From JAGQOZ01 sp041399205 (GTDB lineage: Bacteria > Planctomycetota > Planctomycetia > Pirellulales > Pirellulaceae): a stretch of DNA of 64,000 nucleotides. The stretch is taken from assembly GCA_041399205.1 (NCBI GenBank), contig JAWKTK010000026.1, positions 66,674 through 130,673 on the forward strand. Reading direction: 5' to 3'. A program made the position numbers and the translations under genes. The notes beneath the pieces are model-generated. The model was not told the DNA's origin, did no database searches, and saw nothing but the letters and a program-made list of their open reading frames with translations. Numbering within the stretch: position 1 is the first letter of the stretch; each line of letters opens with the position of its first letter. Positions 28,662-37,512 of this stretch are shown here, piece after piece.

Positions 28662-29069
28662 CTATTCAGACGGCGGCGACAAGTGGATTTCCGGGATTAA
28701 ATCTGGTTCGATTTCAATCTGTGGACGCTCTTCTTCCGACGCCAATATCTCGGCGCAACACTTTGTCATGTCGTCCAACAGCTTGGCGACGTCCATGCCT
28801 TCATAGTACGGAGCGAATTCAGTCAAGTACTTGGAACTACTGTGATACAGTTTCCGGGCACCTCGAATATTGCCGTTGCCAAAATGATGCAAACAGACCG
28901 CCACTTGGATCAGGCCCTGGTAAAAGGTGCGGTCCGAACCACCCTCCAGGTCTTGCCAAAGGTCTTCCCAAACTTCATGAGCTTCAAAGAATTCGCAGTC
29001 GTTGAAATATTCGATGCCTTGTAGATACCGAGGATCGAAATCTCCGGCTGCGTGGTCGTTGTCAGACAC
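28662..29069 (-). CDS. DUF309 domain protein
   Basis: 135 residues from GTG 29069, chosen because GGAAGG sits about eight bases upstream; a longer TTG start at 29096 is possible. The DUF309 signature is present: YFNDCEFFEAHEVWEDLW near residue 20 with the conserved H-E-x-W-E, then TFYQGLIQVAVCLHHFGNGN, in which QGLIQ and the histidine pair recur across the family, and ARKLYHSSSKYL. The fold is a helical bundle with putative metal-binding His/Glu residues; no activity is known. Likely co-transcribed with the LON-domain gene. Confidence 0.88.
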   Translation of the reverse strand: MSDNDHAAGDFDPRYLQGIEYFNDCEFFEAHEVWEDLWQDLEGGSDRTFYQGLIQVAVCLHHFGNGNIRGARKLYHSSSKYLTEFAPYYEGMDVAKLLDDMTKCCAEILASEEERPQIEIEPDLIPEIHLSPPSE

Positions 29070-29226
29070 AAATGCTACCTTCCGTTGTGGCTTCAAAGAA
29101 CAAGACCGGGCAAACGGTTTGTTCCGTTGGCCCGAAGTTTTTCATCTCAGCGAATCCTTCGCTTCCGCCGATCCAAACGAATCAGCAACGAAATAAATCG
29201 ATCGTCACGCCGACAATCCCCGACGA

Positions 29227-29556
29227 CTATTCGGCGGCTTTGGCTTTCTTGCGACGAGTCGTCTTCTTTTTGGTTGCTTTCTTCTTTGGTGCTGCTGATT
29301 TGCTGGCGACTGTTTTGGACGATGCGGGTGCCGCAGAAGCCTTGGGAGCCAACGCGGCGGTCAACATGCTGTAGAGTAAACTGTTTTGGTCCAGTTGCGG
29401 AATGGCGTCTTGCAGCTTTTTGGTGCGATCATCAATGTTCGCTTGGATTTGTTGCTTTTGATCTTCCAGTTCGCCAATCACTCGCAGATGATCATACAAT
29501 TCGGCCTGAGAAGGTTGGCCTTCGCCGTTACACTGCTGCTCGTTCGACTCCACCAT
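29227..29556 (-). CDS. small protein with coiled coil and lysine-rich histone-H1-like tail
   Basis: 109 residues from ATG 29556. The first half is acidic and helical with a predicted coiled coil (ELYDHLRVIGELEDQKQQIQ, DDRTKKLQDAI). The second half is Ala/Lys/Arg-rich and ends in KKKATKKKTTRRKKAKAAE-type repeats, similar in composition to the C-terminal tails of bacterial histone-H1-like proteins. A nucleoid or RNA-binding role is possible but is inference from composition. No named family recognised. Start uncertain; an earlier Met at 29613 gives a hydrophobic extension that does not look natural. Confidence 0.65.
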   Translation of the reverse strand: MVESNEQQCNGEGQPSQAELYDHLRVIGELEDQKQQIQANIDDRTKKLQDAIPQLDQNSLLYSMLTAALAPKASAAPASSKTVASKSAAPKKKATKKKTTRRKKAKAAE

Positions 29557-29674
29557 TGCGTGCTCTTTCAAAATCAAATGTTCGAAGAAACGGAAATAAA
29601 GTTGATGTCTCAAGGGTAGTAAACCAAGTTAGAGAATTATAGCTTCCAGTTTCGCCGACCTTGGCGGAACGAAA

Positions 29675-29706
29675 GAACCCCATCGAATCCGGCTTCGATA
29701 GGGTTC
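29675..29706 (-). terminator. stem-loop, probable terminator of the Bax-inhibitor-1 gene
   Basis: GAACCC then C then ATCGAA pairs with TTCGAT then A then GGGTTC: a 12-bp stem with one mismatch and a six-base loop. It lies between the stop of the gene at 29744 and the start of the gene at 29556, both on this strand. After the stem the leftward transcript reads CTTTCGTT, only a weak U-tract, so efficiency is uncertain. Confidence 0.45.
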
Positions 29707-29743
29707 CTCTCCATGTAAACGAACGGCGACGCCTGGCACTCCA

Positions 29744-30487
29744 CTAGTCACGACTATTGAGCGACATCAAGAGACGCAAAACGTACCAGAACAAGACCGC
29801 CACGGACGCGAACAAAGCCAGCGAAGCCGCCACATGCTGGTCCGTACGGTAGTGAAGCATCACGTTGGAGGTGTCATACAAAATGTAACCACTTGCCAAA
29901 CCAATCATGGCCACAGAAAACCACATACCCAGGCTGAATTGGAAAAAAATGGCCGCCACGATAACACCCATCGCCAAAATGCCACCCCAAGCCAGATACG
30001 ATCCGATCCCTGAAAAGTCGACTTTGGTCACCATGGTCACCAGCGTCAGACCACCGAAAATAATCAACGTCAGCACGCCAGCCGATGCAATCACGTCACC
30101 TCCGCAATATGCGTTGGCAATATACAACAGCGGCATAAACATCAATGCTTCTGCCACCACGTACAGTGACAATCCTAAGTACTGTTTGCCGACAGATGCG
30201 TCAGACTGAGCCCAGCTGCGCGCGACCCAGCCAACGACCATGAAGCCGCCTAGGAAAATCAACCAGCCAAAGCGATTTCCGGCCAGCATGCCCAGCATGC
30301 CATCCATCGTTTCCGTGGGAATAATCGCAAACAACAGGAATTCGATAGCTGCAAACGCCAAGATGGCGGCGCCCAAATGAGCGTAGGTGCGGCGAATGAA
30401 GGCAGTTCGTTCCGATTCGGCGGCAAAAGCGGCGGCCGCTTCATAGCTGTTACGCGGTGCCGCATAGGGGTTCGAATCATAGCTCAT
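29744..30487 (-). CDS. Bax inhibitor-1/YccA family membrane protein
   Basis: 247 residues with seven predicted membrane helices. Starts at ATG 30487 after AAGGAA. An N-terminal Tyr/Asn/Ala-rich segment with a PYAAPRN motif is followed by FIRRTYAHLGAAILAFAAIEF (family helix 1, given in part), WLIFLGGFMVVGWVARSWA, YLGLSLYVVAEALMFMPLLY and ILYDTSNVMLHYRTDQHVAA, where the Asp-Thr-Ser and Asp residues match the BI-1 proton/calcium-leak site. The family includes YccA, which modulates FtsH; a bacterial calcium-leak channel has been described. Single gene, with a terminator-like hairpin downstream. Confidence 0.92.
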   Translation of the reverse strand: MSYDSNPYAAPRNSYEAAAAFAAESERTAFIRRTYAHLGAAILAFAAIEFLLFAIIPTETMDGMLGMLAGNRFGWLIFLGGFMVVGWVARSWAQSDASVGKQYLGLSLYVVAEALMFMPLLYIANAYCGGDVIASAGVLTLIIFGGLTLVTMVTKVDFSGIGSYLAWGGILAMGVIVAAIFFQFSLGMWFSVAMIGLASGYILYDTSNVMLHYRTDQHVAASLALFASVAVLFWYVLRLLMSLNSRD

Positions 30488-30631
30488 TGTGTTTTCCTTT
30501 GGTTGATGAGAGGTCCAATCGAACTACCTATATTATGTGGTTCCCTAGCCGCGGGTCAATTCAGTTGGGCCTACTACAGGAATAACGATTAAACATGGCG
30601 AAATCCCCTCCGTACGAACGCCACATCCAGC

Positions 30632-31552
30632 CTATTTGGCTCGTTTTCCTGCCAACCAGACCATCAAACCCTTCTGCGCGTGCATGCGATTGGCAGCTTG
30701 TTGGACCACCACACTTTGAGGGCTATCCATGACTTCATCCGTCACTTCGACACCGCGATGCGCCGGCAAACAGTGCATGAACAACGCATCCCGCGGCGCC
30801 AACGACATCAGCTTGCCATTGACCTGATAGGCCGCAAAGTCCTTTTCGCGTTTGGCCGTTTCCGCTTCATAGCCCATGCTGGACCACACATCCGTATAGA
30901 CCGCACTGGCGTCCTGCAACGCCGCTTCCAAATTGTCCGTTTGATGCACTTCAAAACCGTTCGTTGGATTGGCTACCTGTTTTAGGAAGTCGTCATCCAA
31001 GTGATAGTCCTTTGGGCAAGCAATGGAAAACGCCATGCCCGTTTTGCTGCAAGCAATGGCCAAACTTCGGGCAACATTGTTTCCATCACCGACGTAAGTC
31101 ATTTTGCAGTTGCTTAGATCGCCTTTGAGTTCTTGCACGGTCAGGACATCTGCCAACGCTTGGCAGGGATGATACATATCGGTCAAGCCATTGATGACAA
31201 TGCAATCGGCATACTTAGCCAGAGCCTCTACTTCGGCATGATCGTGGGTTCGACAGACTAAGATATCGAGATACTGACTGATGACTCGAGCAAAATCTTC
31301 CGTCGTTTCTCACTTGCCCCAGCCAACATCACTGCCCAAGTAAAGACTATTGCCACCCAATTGCGTCATGCCCGCTTCAAAACTGACACGAGTTCGCAGC
31401 GAAGGCTTGGAAAACAACAGTCCCAAGACTTGACGTTCTAAACGTGGCTTCCGCTGACCGGTTGAAAGTTCTTGCTTAATGGTCGAAGCCAATTCCAGGA
31501 TTTCGTGAATTTCATCGCTGGAGTAATCCAGTAACGTCAGGCAATGTCGCAT
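30632..31552 (-). CDS. argF: ornithine carbamoyltransferase, interrupted by an in-frame TGA
   Basis: Forms citrulline from ornithine and carbamoyl phosphate. From ATG 31552 the frame covers 306 codons, the normal family length, but codon 81 (31312-31310) is TGA. There is no frameshift: both halves are in one frame and join as GSDVGWGK-stop-ETTEDFARVISQ. The expected residue is Arg (CGA), so one C-to-T change explains it. Motifs in the two parts: carbamoyl-phosphate site KPSLRTRVSFEAG, ornithine and carbamoyl sites HPCQALADVLTVQE, NVARSLAIACSKTG, and MHCLPAHRGVEV. If real, the mutation truncates the enzyme at 80 residues and arginine could not be made by this route; sequence error is equally possible. 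Last gene of argB-argD-argF. Confidence 0.88.
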
Positions 31553-31699
31553 ATCGTCCTGTCCTATCGAGCCCGTGGGCCCTTGAAACGAGGTCAATGA
31601 TTGATTGAGTTGAACGAAAATGAAACGAGTGACATGACGTACCCATGTCACTCGGAACTGAAAGAACCTTTCCCGCGAAACACACGGATCGTGAAAGCT

Positions 31700-32917
31700 T
31701 TAAGCCGAATGCTGCTTAATCACGTCCGTCAGGATCGAAAGCCCTTCTTGCAACTGGTCTTCCGGAATATTCATGGCGGGCAATAAGCGAATCACAGTGC
31801 CTTGCGTGCAGTTGACCAACAACTGACGGTCCATGCACTGCGAAACAATTTCGGCACCTTCACAGGCCAACTGAATGCCAATCATGGTGCCCAAGACGCG
31901 AACCTCCTGAACCAGCGAACATTCCTGCTGAAAGGCGTCCAGCGTCTGTTTGGCAATTTCACCCACTCGTTGCCCGGCCGCCAATAGGTTTTGCTGTTCA
32001 ATCATTTCAATGGCCGCAATGCCGGCTCGAGCTGCAATCGGGTTGCCTCCAAATGTGGCCGCGTGCATACCAGGACGCAAGCTAGGTGCAATTTCCTTGG
32101 TGGTCAACATCGCTCCGCCCGCAATCCCGCCGCACAACGCTTTGGCCAAGGTAATCACATCCGGTGTCACGCCAAAATGCTGATAGGCAAACCAATGGCC
32201 GGTTCGCCCGCAGCCGGTTTGCACTTCGTCAAAAATGAGCAGCAATTCATGCTGGTCCGCTAGTGCTCGTAAGCCTTGCAAGAATTCAGCCGAAGGAATG
32301 TTGATGCCGCCTTCGCCCTGAATCGGTTCGACCATAATGGCGCAAGTTTGATCGTCAATCAGTTGCTTGACCGCTTCCAGATCACCGAAAGGCGCGTAAT
32401 GAAATCCGGGGACGATAGGACCTAGGCCTTCGTGATACTTGGGTTGCGCCGTCGCGGAAGTCGCGCCCAGCGTTCGGCCATGAAAACCGCCCAAGAACGT
32501 GATGATCTTGTAGCGGTCCGGGGATGCGTGCAACCGAGCCAGCTTGATGGCGGCTTCGTTCGCTTCGGTTCCTGAATTGCAAAAGAACGCTTGCCCGTGA
32601 AAACTGCGTTCGGAAAGCAGCTTGGCCCAGACCCCCTGCGATTCAAAGTGCCAAGTATTGGGCACATGGATCAGCGTGGCAACTTGTTCTTGGACCGCTT
32701 TGACAATCGGTTCCGGACAATGGCCCAGCAGATTGCAGCCCCAACCGGGAAACAAATCTAGGTACTGTTTGCCTTCACTATCCCAGACGTGCGAACCTTC
32801 GCCTCGAACCAAACTGACCGGATAACGTTTGTAATTGGGAATGACGTATTCGCCAAATAAGGAAATGACGTCGGACGAACTTCGTTGGTCCAGTGCATTT
32901 GCGAAATCAGTTGACAT
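31700..32917 (-). CDS. argD: acetylornithine aminotransferase
   Basis: 405 residues from ATG 32917 (AGGAA about 12 bases upstream). Class-III PLP aminotransferase that makes N-acetylornithine from N-acetylglutamate semialdehyde in arginine synthesis. Seen: LDLFPGWGCNLLGHCPEPIV, cofactor-binding CNSGTEANEAAIKLAR, GGFHGRTLGA, LLIFDEVQTGCGRTG and the PLP lysine in TLAKALCGGIAGG. Length is typical. It is flanked by argB upstream and argF downstream on the same strand, which supports the arginine assignment over other omega-transaminases. Confidence 0.95.
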   Translation of the reverse strand: MSTDFANALDQRSSSDVISLFGEYVIPNYKRYPVSLVRGEGSHVWDSEGKQYLDLFPGWGCNLLGHCPEPIVKAVQEQVATLIHVPNTWHFESQGVWAKLLSERSFHGQAFFCNSGTEANEAAIKLARLHASPDRYKIITFLGGFHGRTLGATSATAQPKYHEGLGPIVPGFHYAPFGDLEAVKQLIDDQTCAIMVEPIQGEGGINIPSAEFLQGLRALADQHELLLIFDEVQTGCGRTGHWFAYQHFGVTPDVITLAKALCGGIAGGAMLTTKEIAPSLRPGMHAATFGGNPIAARAGIAAIEMIEQQNLLAAGQRVGEIAKQTLDAFQQECSLVQEVRVLGTMIGIQLACEGAEIVSQCMDRQLLVNCTQGTVIRLLPAMNIPEDQLQEGLSILTDVIKQHSA

Positions 32918-33001
32918 GATAATTTGAGTTCCTGGCAAAAAAATGTAGGTCGAATCGAGACACAGTGAAAACGCCATGGAGCGAATTGGCGAGTGGCTGG
33001 T

Positions 33002-33886
33002 TCACGCTCCGGCCGTGATTTCCGTTCCCACGCCTCGAGTGGTATAGATTTCTAACAGCAGCGAATGACGCAATCGCCCGTCCACAATGTGCACTTTCTT
33101 TACGCCATGATCCAGCGTTTCCAAACAGGCTTCCACTTTGGGAATCATGCCACTGGACACCACACCATCTTGGATCAGTTGACGAGCTTCCCGGGAGGTG
33201 AGCGAATGAATTCTAGTATCCGGATCGTTTTTGTCTCGCCGCACACCATTCACATCACTCACGTAAACCAGTTTGTCGGCTTGTAGTTGCATGGCCACCG
33301 TGGTCGCCGCCGTGTCCGCATTCACATTCAGCAATTGCCCTGTTGATTCTTCAATGCACAACGACGGAATAACCGGTATCACTTCGTTAGTGCACAGTGA
33401 CAAAATGGCGTCGGCGTCCACTTGGGTCACGCGACCCACTCGGCCCAAATCAATTGGTTGGCCGTCATCACCCGGCAACGTAATGCGCTGGCCTTTCAGA
33501 ACAGTTTGATTGGTATGGTTCAGGGATTGGCTGGAACCGCCCAGATCTCGGATGCGTCCAGCGATATATTCGCTCACTTCATAGCCTAGAATTCGTTTGA
33601 CAATCTCTAACGTAGCGTCGTCTGTGTAACGCCGACCTTGAATGAAATTCGGTTCGATCCCCGCCTCATCCATCGCTCGTGAAATCGCCGCACCACCGCC
33701 ATGGACCACCACGGGCCACATGCCGACCGTTTCCATGAAGACAATGTCCAGCAAAATGTGCCGAAGCGCATCTTCATCCTCCATGACACTGCCACCGAGT
33801 TTGATGACCGTCACTTTGTTGCGAAAGCGTCGAATCCATCCGAGCGCTTCAATCAAAACATCGGCTTTCTGAATTGCCTCTTCCAA
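33002..33886 (-). CDS. argB: acetylglutamate kinase
   Basis: 294 residues. Phosphorylates N-acetylglutamate, the second step of arginine synthesis. Amino-acid-kinase-family motifs: VTVIKLGGSVMED near residue 28 (phosphate-binding Lys-Leu-Gly-Gly), VVVHGGGAAISRAM with the Gly-rich loop, GYEVSEYIAGRI, LNVNADTAATTVAMQL, and SSGMIPKVEACLETLDHG with the catalytic lysine. It has the short N-terminal helix (ADVLIEALGWIRRFR) seen in hexameric, arginine-inhibited ArgB proteins, so feedback control by arginine is likely. First gene of argB-argD-argF, read away from the glmU-like gene. Confidence 0.96.
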   Translation of the reverse strand: MEEAIQKADVLIEALGWIRRFRNKVTVIKLGGSVMEDEDALRHILLDIVFMETVGMWPVVVHGGGAAISRAMDEAGIEPNFIQGRRYTDDATLEIVKRILGYEVSEYIAGRIRDLGGSSQSLNHTNQTVLKGQRITLPGDDGQPIDLGRVGRVTQVDADAILSLCTNEVIPVIPSLCIEESTGQLLNVNADTAATTVAMQLQADKLVYVSDVNGVRRDKNDPDTRIHSLTSREARQLIQDGVVSSGMIPKVEACLETLDHGVKKVHIVDGRLRHSLLLEIYTTRGVGTEITAGA

Positions 33887-34201
33887 CGCAGCGTTCTCCC
33901 GGCCTTCAGTGTTCGAAGGTGAGTGGCTGGTCGCGGCACATTTCAGCCATTGCTTTGTGCATGTCGCGAGCAGACCTTCGATTGAAAACGGGACATTTTA
34001 TGGACCGATCGGAAACAATGTCAACGAAAGAAATCAGCGGAAGACCGCAACTATGAGAATTCGACTTCCAGGTCTAAATTCGTCACGCAACGGCTTTTTC
34101 GAGCACAGCGGCGTATGCTACGCTTGCAAAGATGTTGGTGAAGAAACCAGCAAAATGCAGTATTTTCGCTTTCATTGTCACAATCGAAAAGAATTAGTCT
34201 G
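33887..34201. other. 315-bp divergent promoter region between argB and the GlmU-like gene
   Basis: Both promoters of the divergent transcripts must lie here. I see no recognisable ArgR-box pair or other operator and no protein-like frame. Nothing else is supported. Confidence 0.4.
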
Positions 34202-34933
34202 ATGACCAAGTCAAAAGCAATTATTTTGGCCGCCGGCAAAGGAACTCGCATGGAGTCCGACCTCCCCAAAGTGCTGGTGCAGGCAAAAGGCCGAGCGCTC
34301 GTGGAATACGTGCTGGATGCGGTGGAAGCGGCTGGCGTGGACGAATCGATTGTGGTGGTGGGATACAAATCTGACTTAGTGCGAACCTCGCTGGCACATC
34401 GCCAGAACATTACATTCGTCGAACAGACCGAACAGTTGGGGACCGGTCACGCCGTACAAGTTTGCGAGGGCGAATTGGACGGATTCGATGGTGCCGTCTT
34501 AGTCGTGACGGGCGATTCACCGATGACGCAGTCCGATTCGCTCAAAGCGCTACTGGATCTTTACAATCAATCCAAACCGGCTTGTGTATTGGGAACGCTG
34601 GAAAAAGAGGACCCAACTGGAATGGGTCGTATCGTTCGCGATAATCAGGGCGACTTTGTGGGAATTGTGGAACACAAAGATGCTTCGCCACAGGAATTGC
34701 AGATTCGCGAAGTCAACATGAGCACGTATGTGTTCGATTGCCAACCGTTGCTGGCTTCGCTCAAACAACTGAAGAACAACAATAATCAAGGCGAATTCTA
34801 CATCACTGATTGTCCCGGCATCATGAAGCAGCAAGGACTAAATGTTCAAGCTCTGCCGGTTCTGAAGCCATGCGAAGCATTAAGCGTGAATAATTTGGCC
34901 GATCTGGCACGAGTCGAATCTGAACTCGGCTAA
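34202..34933 (+). CDS. UDP-GlcNAc pyrophosphorylase-like nucleotidyltransferase (GlmU N-terminal domain only)
   Basis: 243 residues from ATG 34202. Nucleotidyltransferase fold with the sugar-nucleotide signature LAAGKGTRMESDLPKVL at the start, GYKSDLVR, EQLGTGHAVQ, VVTGDSPMTQ, GRIVRDNQGDFVGIVEHKDA and YITDCPGIMK, the layout of the GlmU uridyltransferase domain. The left-handed beta-helix acetyltransferase half of GlmU (about 220 residues) is missing, so it would make UDP-GlcNAc from GlcNAc-1-phosphate only if another enzyme acetylates. Single-domain forms are found in planctomycetes and relatives. It precedes prs by about 180 bases, the glmU-prs order known from many bacteria, which supports the assignment. 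Confidence 0.85.
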   Translation: MTKSKAIILAAGKGTRMESDLPKVLVQAKGRALVEYVLDAVEAAGVDESIVVVGYKSDLVRTSLAHRQNITFVEQTEQLGTGHAVQVCEGELDGFDGAVLVVTGDSPMTQSDSLKALLDLYNQSKPACVLGTLEKEDPTGMGRIVRDNQGDFVGIVEHKDASPQELQIREVNMSTYVFDCQPLLASLKQLKNNNNQGEFYITDCPGIMKQQGLNVQALPVLKPCEALSVNNLADLARVESELG

Positions 34934-35114
34934 CTAAATCTGCTATCATCTGCGAACAGTGATTTTGGCGCGGCGAAACGGGCTGACGCCGTGTTTACCA
35001 TTTTGACGGTGTGCAGCTTTCCGAAGGGACGGCATTCGAGGTCACATTGGTCAATTTGATTGGCGAACCATCCCGCAGGACGTGCAGCAGGACGTGTTTC
35101 CAGCACGATGATTG

Positions 35115-36077
35115 ATGCGAGAACTCAAGATTTTTAGCGGTCGAGCGAACCCGGCTCTGTCGCACAAGATTTGCGACTTTCTGAATCTTCGCCTTGGCGA
35201 AATTACGTTGCAAGACTTTCCCGATGGCGAAATTGCCTGCAAGATTGACGAAGATATCCGAGGTCGTGACGTCTTTCTGATCCAACCAACTTGTCCCCCG
35301 GTCAACAAGAATCTGATGGAACTGTTGATCATGATCGACAGTTGTATGCGAGCCAGCGCGCAGCGAATTACCGCCGTAATTCCTTATTTTGGGTACGCTC
35401 GGCAAGATCGCAAAGATGAAGGTCGAGTCCCCATTACGGCCAAGTTGGTGGCCAATTTGATTACTCGAGCTGGTGCGGATCGAGCGTTAACTATGGACAT
35501 GCACGCTCCGCAAATCCAAGGCTTTTTTGACGTGCCAGTGGATCATCTGTACGGCGCGCCCGTTTTGAATAGCCATTTCATGGACATGGGGCTCTGTTCG
35601 GATGATGTGGTGGTGGTTAGTCCAGATGAAGGTAGCATCAAACGCGCACTGGGCCATTCCAAACGACTCGGCGGCACGCTGGCCATTGTCGACAAACGCC
35701 GCAGCAGCGCTACACATACTCGGCAAGAAAACATTATTGGTGGCCCCATTGAAGGCAAAATTGCGCTGATGTTTGACGACATGATCAGCACGGCCGGGTC
35801 CATCTGTGGTGCCGCGGAAGCAGTCCATCGAGCCGGTGCGAAGGAAATCTACGTGGCAGCCACGCACGGAGTTTTGTCGGGGAAGGCCGTAGAAAAATTG
35901 GAAGCAGCACCGATCAAAGGCTTGGTTCTAACCGATACGATTCCGCTGGACCCAGAAAAATTACTGAAGAAGATGACCATTTTGAGCGTTGCCCCGCTAC
36001 TGGGCGAAGCCATCAAACGCATCCACCAAGACGAATCGGTCAGCGAAATCTTTGGCGGCGAAACACCCGCTCCCTAA
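35115..36077 (+). CDS. prs: ribose-phosphate pyrophosphokinase (PRPP synthase)
   Basis: 320 residues. Makes PRPP from ribose-5-phosphate and ATP for nucleotide, His and Trp synthesis. Class-I features: SGRANPALSHKICDFLNLRLG (SGRANPALS at the start), DFPDGEI, PYFGYARQDRKDEGRVPITAK-type flexible-loop region (here YFGYARQDRK), the divalent-metal site MDMHAPQIQGFF, and the PRPP-binding loop ALMFDDMISTAGS. ATG 35115 is preferred over a TTG three bases before it. Follows the GlmU-like gene. Only non-coding sequence and one small basic frame lie between it and the rhomboid gene. Confidence 0.95.
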   Translation: MRELKIFSGRANPALSHKICDFLNLRLGEITLQDFPDGEIACKIDEDIRGRDVFLIQPTCPPVNKNLMELLIMIDSCMRASAQRITAVIPYFGYARQDRKDEGRVPITAKLVANLITRAGADRALTMDMHAPQIQGFFDVPVDHLYGAPVLNSHFMDMGLCSDDVVVVSPDEGSIKRALGHSKRLGGTLAIVDKRRSSATHTRQENIIGGPIEGKIALMFDDMISTAGSICGAAEAVHRAGAKEIYVAATHGVLSGKAVEKLEAAPIKGLVLTDTIPLDPEKLLKKMTILSVAPLLGEAIKRIHQDESVSEIFGGETPAP

Positions 36078-36120
36078 ACCGTTGGGCAAGTGGCAAATTC
36101 GAGCGAATTCATATTCTCAG

Positions 36121-36228
36121 TCAATTGACACCAAATCGCTTGGCAAAACGTTTGGAACGATGCTTGGCATACCACCGTCGTTTGGCTTGGTTTTGCGAAT
36201 GGCGTCGTTTTCGTTTTCCGTCTGGCAT
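36121..36228 (-). CDS. candidate 35-residue highly basic protein
   Basis: A short frame from ATG 36228 to TGA at 36121, preceded by GAGG eight bases upstream. The peptide is MPDGKRKRRHSQNQAKRRWY followed by AKHRSKRFAKRFGVN: 16 of 35 residues are Lys, Arg or His, clustered in three blocks. The same frame stays open for about 40 codons upstream without another ATG. Composition recalls very small ribosomal or nucleic-acid-binding proteins, but I recognise no family. It lies on the opposite strand just after prs, in a 543-bp gap with no other gene. Possible, not proven. Confidence 0.4.
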   Translation of the reverse strand: MPDGKRKRRHSQNQAKRRWYAKHRSKRFAKRFGVN

Positions 36229-36620
36229 CTTTCGATCCTCGCTATCTGGGTAAGGCTTCCGGTTCTCTACCTCAAGCGTGAATGCGCTTCGTTTGTTACC
36301 GGACTTGATCCTTTTCCAATAAGTCGGCTCGCAAAAAACACGATTGGCCTAATCCGCCCAGCGACACCCGAACGTAGTTGGGGACAGGTTTTCTTGCTGG
36401 TGCCGATATGGTGACCGAATACGTCTGTTATCGGACACTCTCAGCCCATAAGTTTTGCTGAATGCGAAAAATGTCATGTCTGGGAGGCATGCGCTTTGCC
36501 GGATAAATACACCGAATAGACAGGCAGCGTTTGGGATCCACTTTCACTATTTTTCCGCGTAAGCTATCTTTTACTTCTAACCTGATAGCGAAATGATGGA
36601 TGTAACGCGAAGGCAGCACT
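36229..36620. other. 392-bp intergenic remainder
   Basis: Between the small basic frame and the rhomboid gene. I see no further protein-like frame. The last 100 bases should hold the rhomboid promoter; GCTATC and GATAGC flank a 15-base loop at about 36562-36588, a weak hairpin. AAGG lies before the rhomboid ATG. Confidence 0.35.
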
Positions 36621-37499
36621 ATGGGGCTTTACGACCGATCTTATTACCGAGAAGAAGAATCCGGTTCGTTCCTGTTTTCCGGATCGTCAGGTCGGTCGAT
36701 GGTGACGACACTAATTATCATCAATGCGGCTGTCTTTATCGCAGACGCTTTGTTCGCAAAACAGTTGAATGGACAACTCGTTTCTTCGGTTTCCGAGTTC
36801 TTGTTGGTTCGACCCGATACACTTCGCACACCGTGGTATTGGTGGCGACTCCTGACAGCTGGTTTCACGCATGATCCAAGCAATATTTGGCATGTTGTGG
36901 GCAACATGTTCATGCTGTTTGTATTTGGGCGAGACGTCGAGGGATCGCTGGGTAAGAGCCGATTCTGTGGTTTCTATTTGACCGCGATTGTCTTGGGCAA
37001 TCTGGGGTGGTGTCTGCGACAAGAGGTTTTTGGATACACGGCCTCAGGGCTATTGGGAGCAAGCGGTGCGGTTTCGGCCGTGGTGATTCTGTTTGCCATG
37101 ATGTTTCCCAATCGTACCGTGCTGTTCATGATGTTCCTGCCCATGAAAGCCTGGGTGTTGGGAGTGCTTTACGTTGTGTTCGATGCGGTGAGCGCATTTG
37201 GCGCAAGTGGAAACGTTGCAAACGACGTACACCTGATCGGTGCCGCCTACGGTTTTCTGTACTATCGCCACGCATGGGATCTCAGTTTCTTGTTACCCGC
37301 CAACTGGTCTCAATTCAAATGGCCTTGGCGTCGAACCAAACTCAAGATCCACGATCCCGATGCCAAAATTCGCAAGCTAGACGAACAAGCCGATCAGATT
37401 CTGCAGAAACTGCATCGCGACGGCGAATCGAGCCTTTCCAAGAAGGAACGCAAGATCTTGGAAGAATACAGTCGCCGCATGCAACAAAAACTCCGTTAG
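36621..37499 (+). CDS. rhomboid family intramembrane serine protease
   Basis: 292 residues, about six membrane helices. The catalytic serine is in GASGAVSAVVILFAMM (GxSGA at about residue 145) and the histidine in DVHLIGAAYGFLYY (about residue 203); the family HVVGNMFMLFVFG motif precedes them. The extra C-terminal cytoplasmic tail (about 65 residues) is charged and predicted helical (KLDEQADQILQKLHRDG, SLSKKERKILEEYS), as in several bacterial rhomboids of this type. It cleaves membrane proteins inside the bilayer; no substrate is evident. The stop is directly followed by the 1.9-kb repeat region. Confidence 0.92.
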   Translation: MGLYDRSYYREEESGSFLFSGSSGRSMVTTLIIINAAVFIADALFAKQLNGQLVSSVSEFLLVRPDTLRTPWYWWRLLTAGFTHDPSNIWHVVGNMFMLFVFGRDVEGSLGKSRFCGFYLTAIVLGNLGWCLRQEVFGYTASGLLGASGAVSAVVILFAMMFPNRTVLFMMFLPMKAWVLGVLYVVFDAVSAFGASGNVANDVHLIGAAYGFLYYRHAWDLSFLLPANWSQFKWPWRRTKLKIHDPDAKIRKLDEQADQILQKLHRDGESSLSKKERKILEEYSRRMQQKLR

Positions 37500-37512
37500 C
37501 TGACCCTACCTG

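Noticed and set aside
31310..31312. TGA in argF as selenocysteine codon
   Set aside because: The expected residue is an arginine, not cysteine or selenocysteine, and no hairpin of the SECIS type follows.
35989..36414. Frame overlapping the end of prs on the + strand
   Set aside because: Low-complexity composition, no ribosome-binding site, and it overlaps prs by almost 90 bases.
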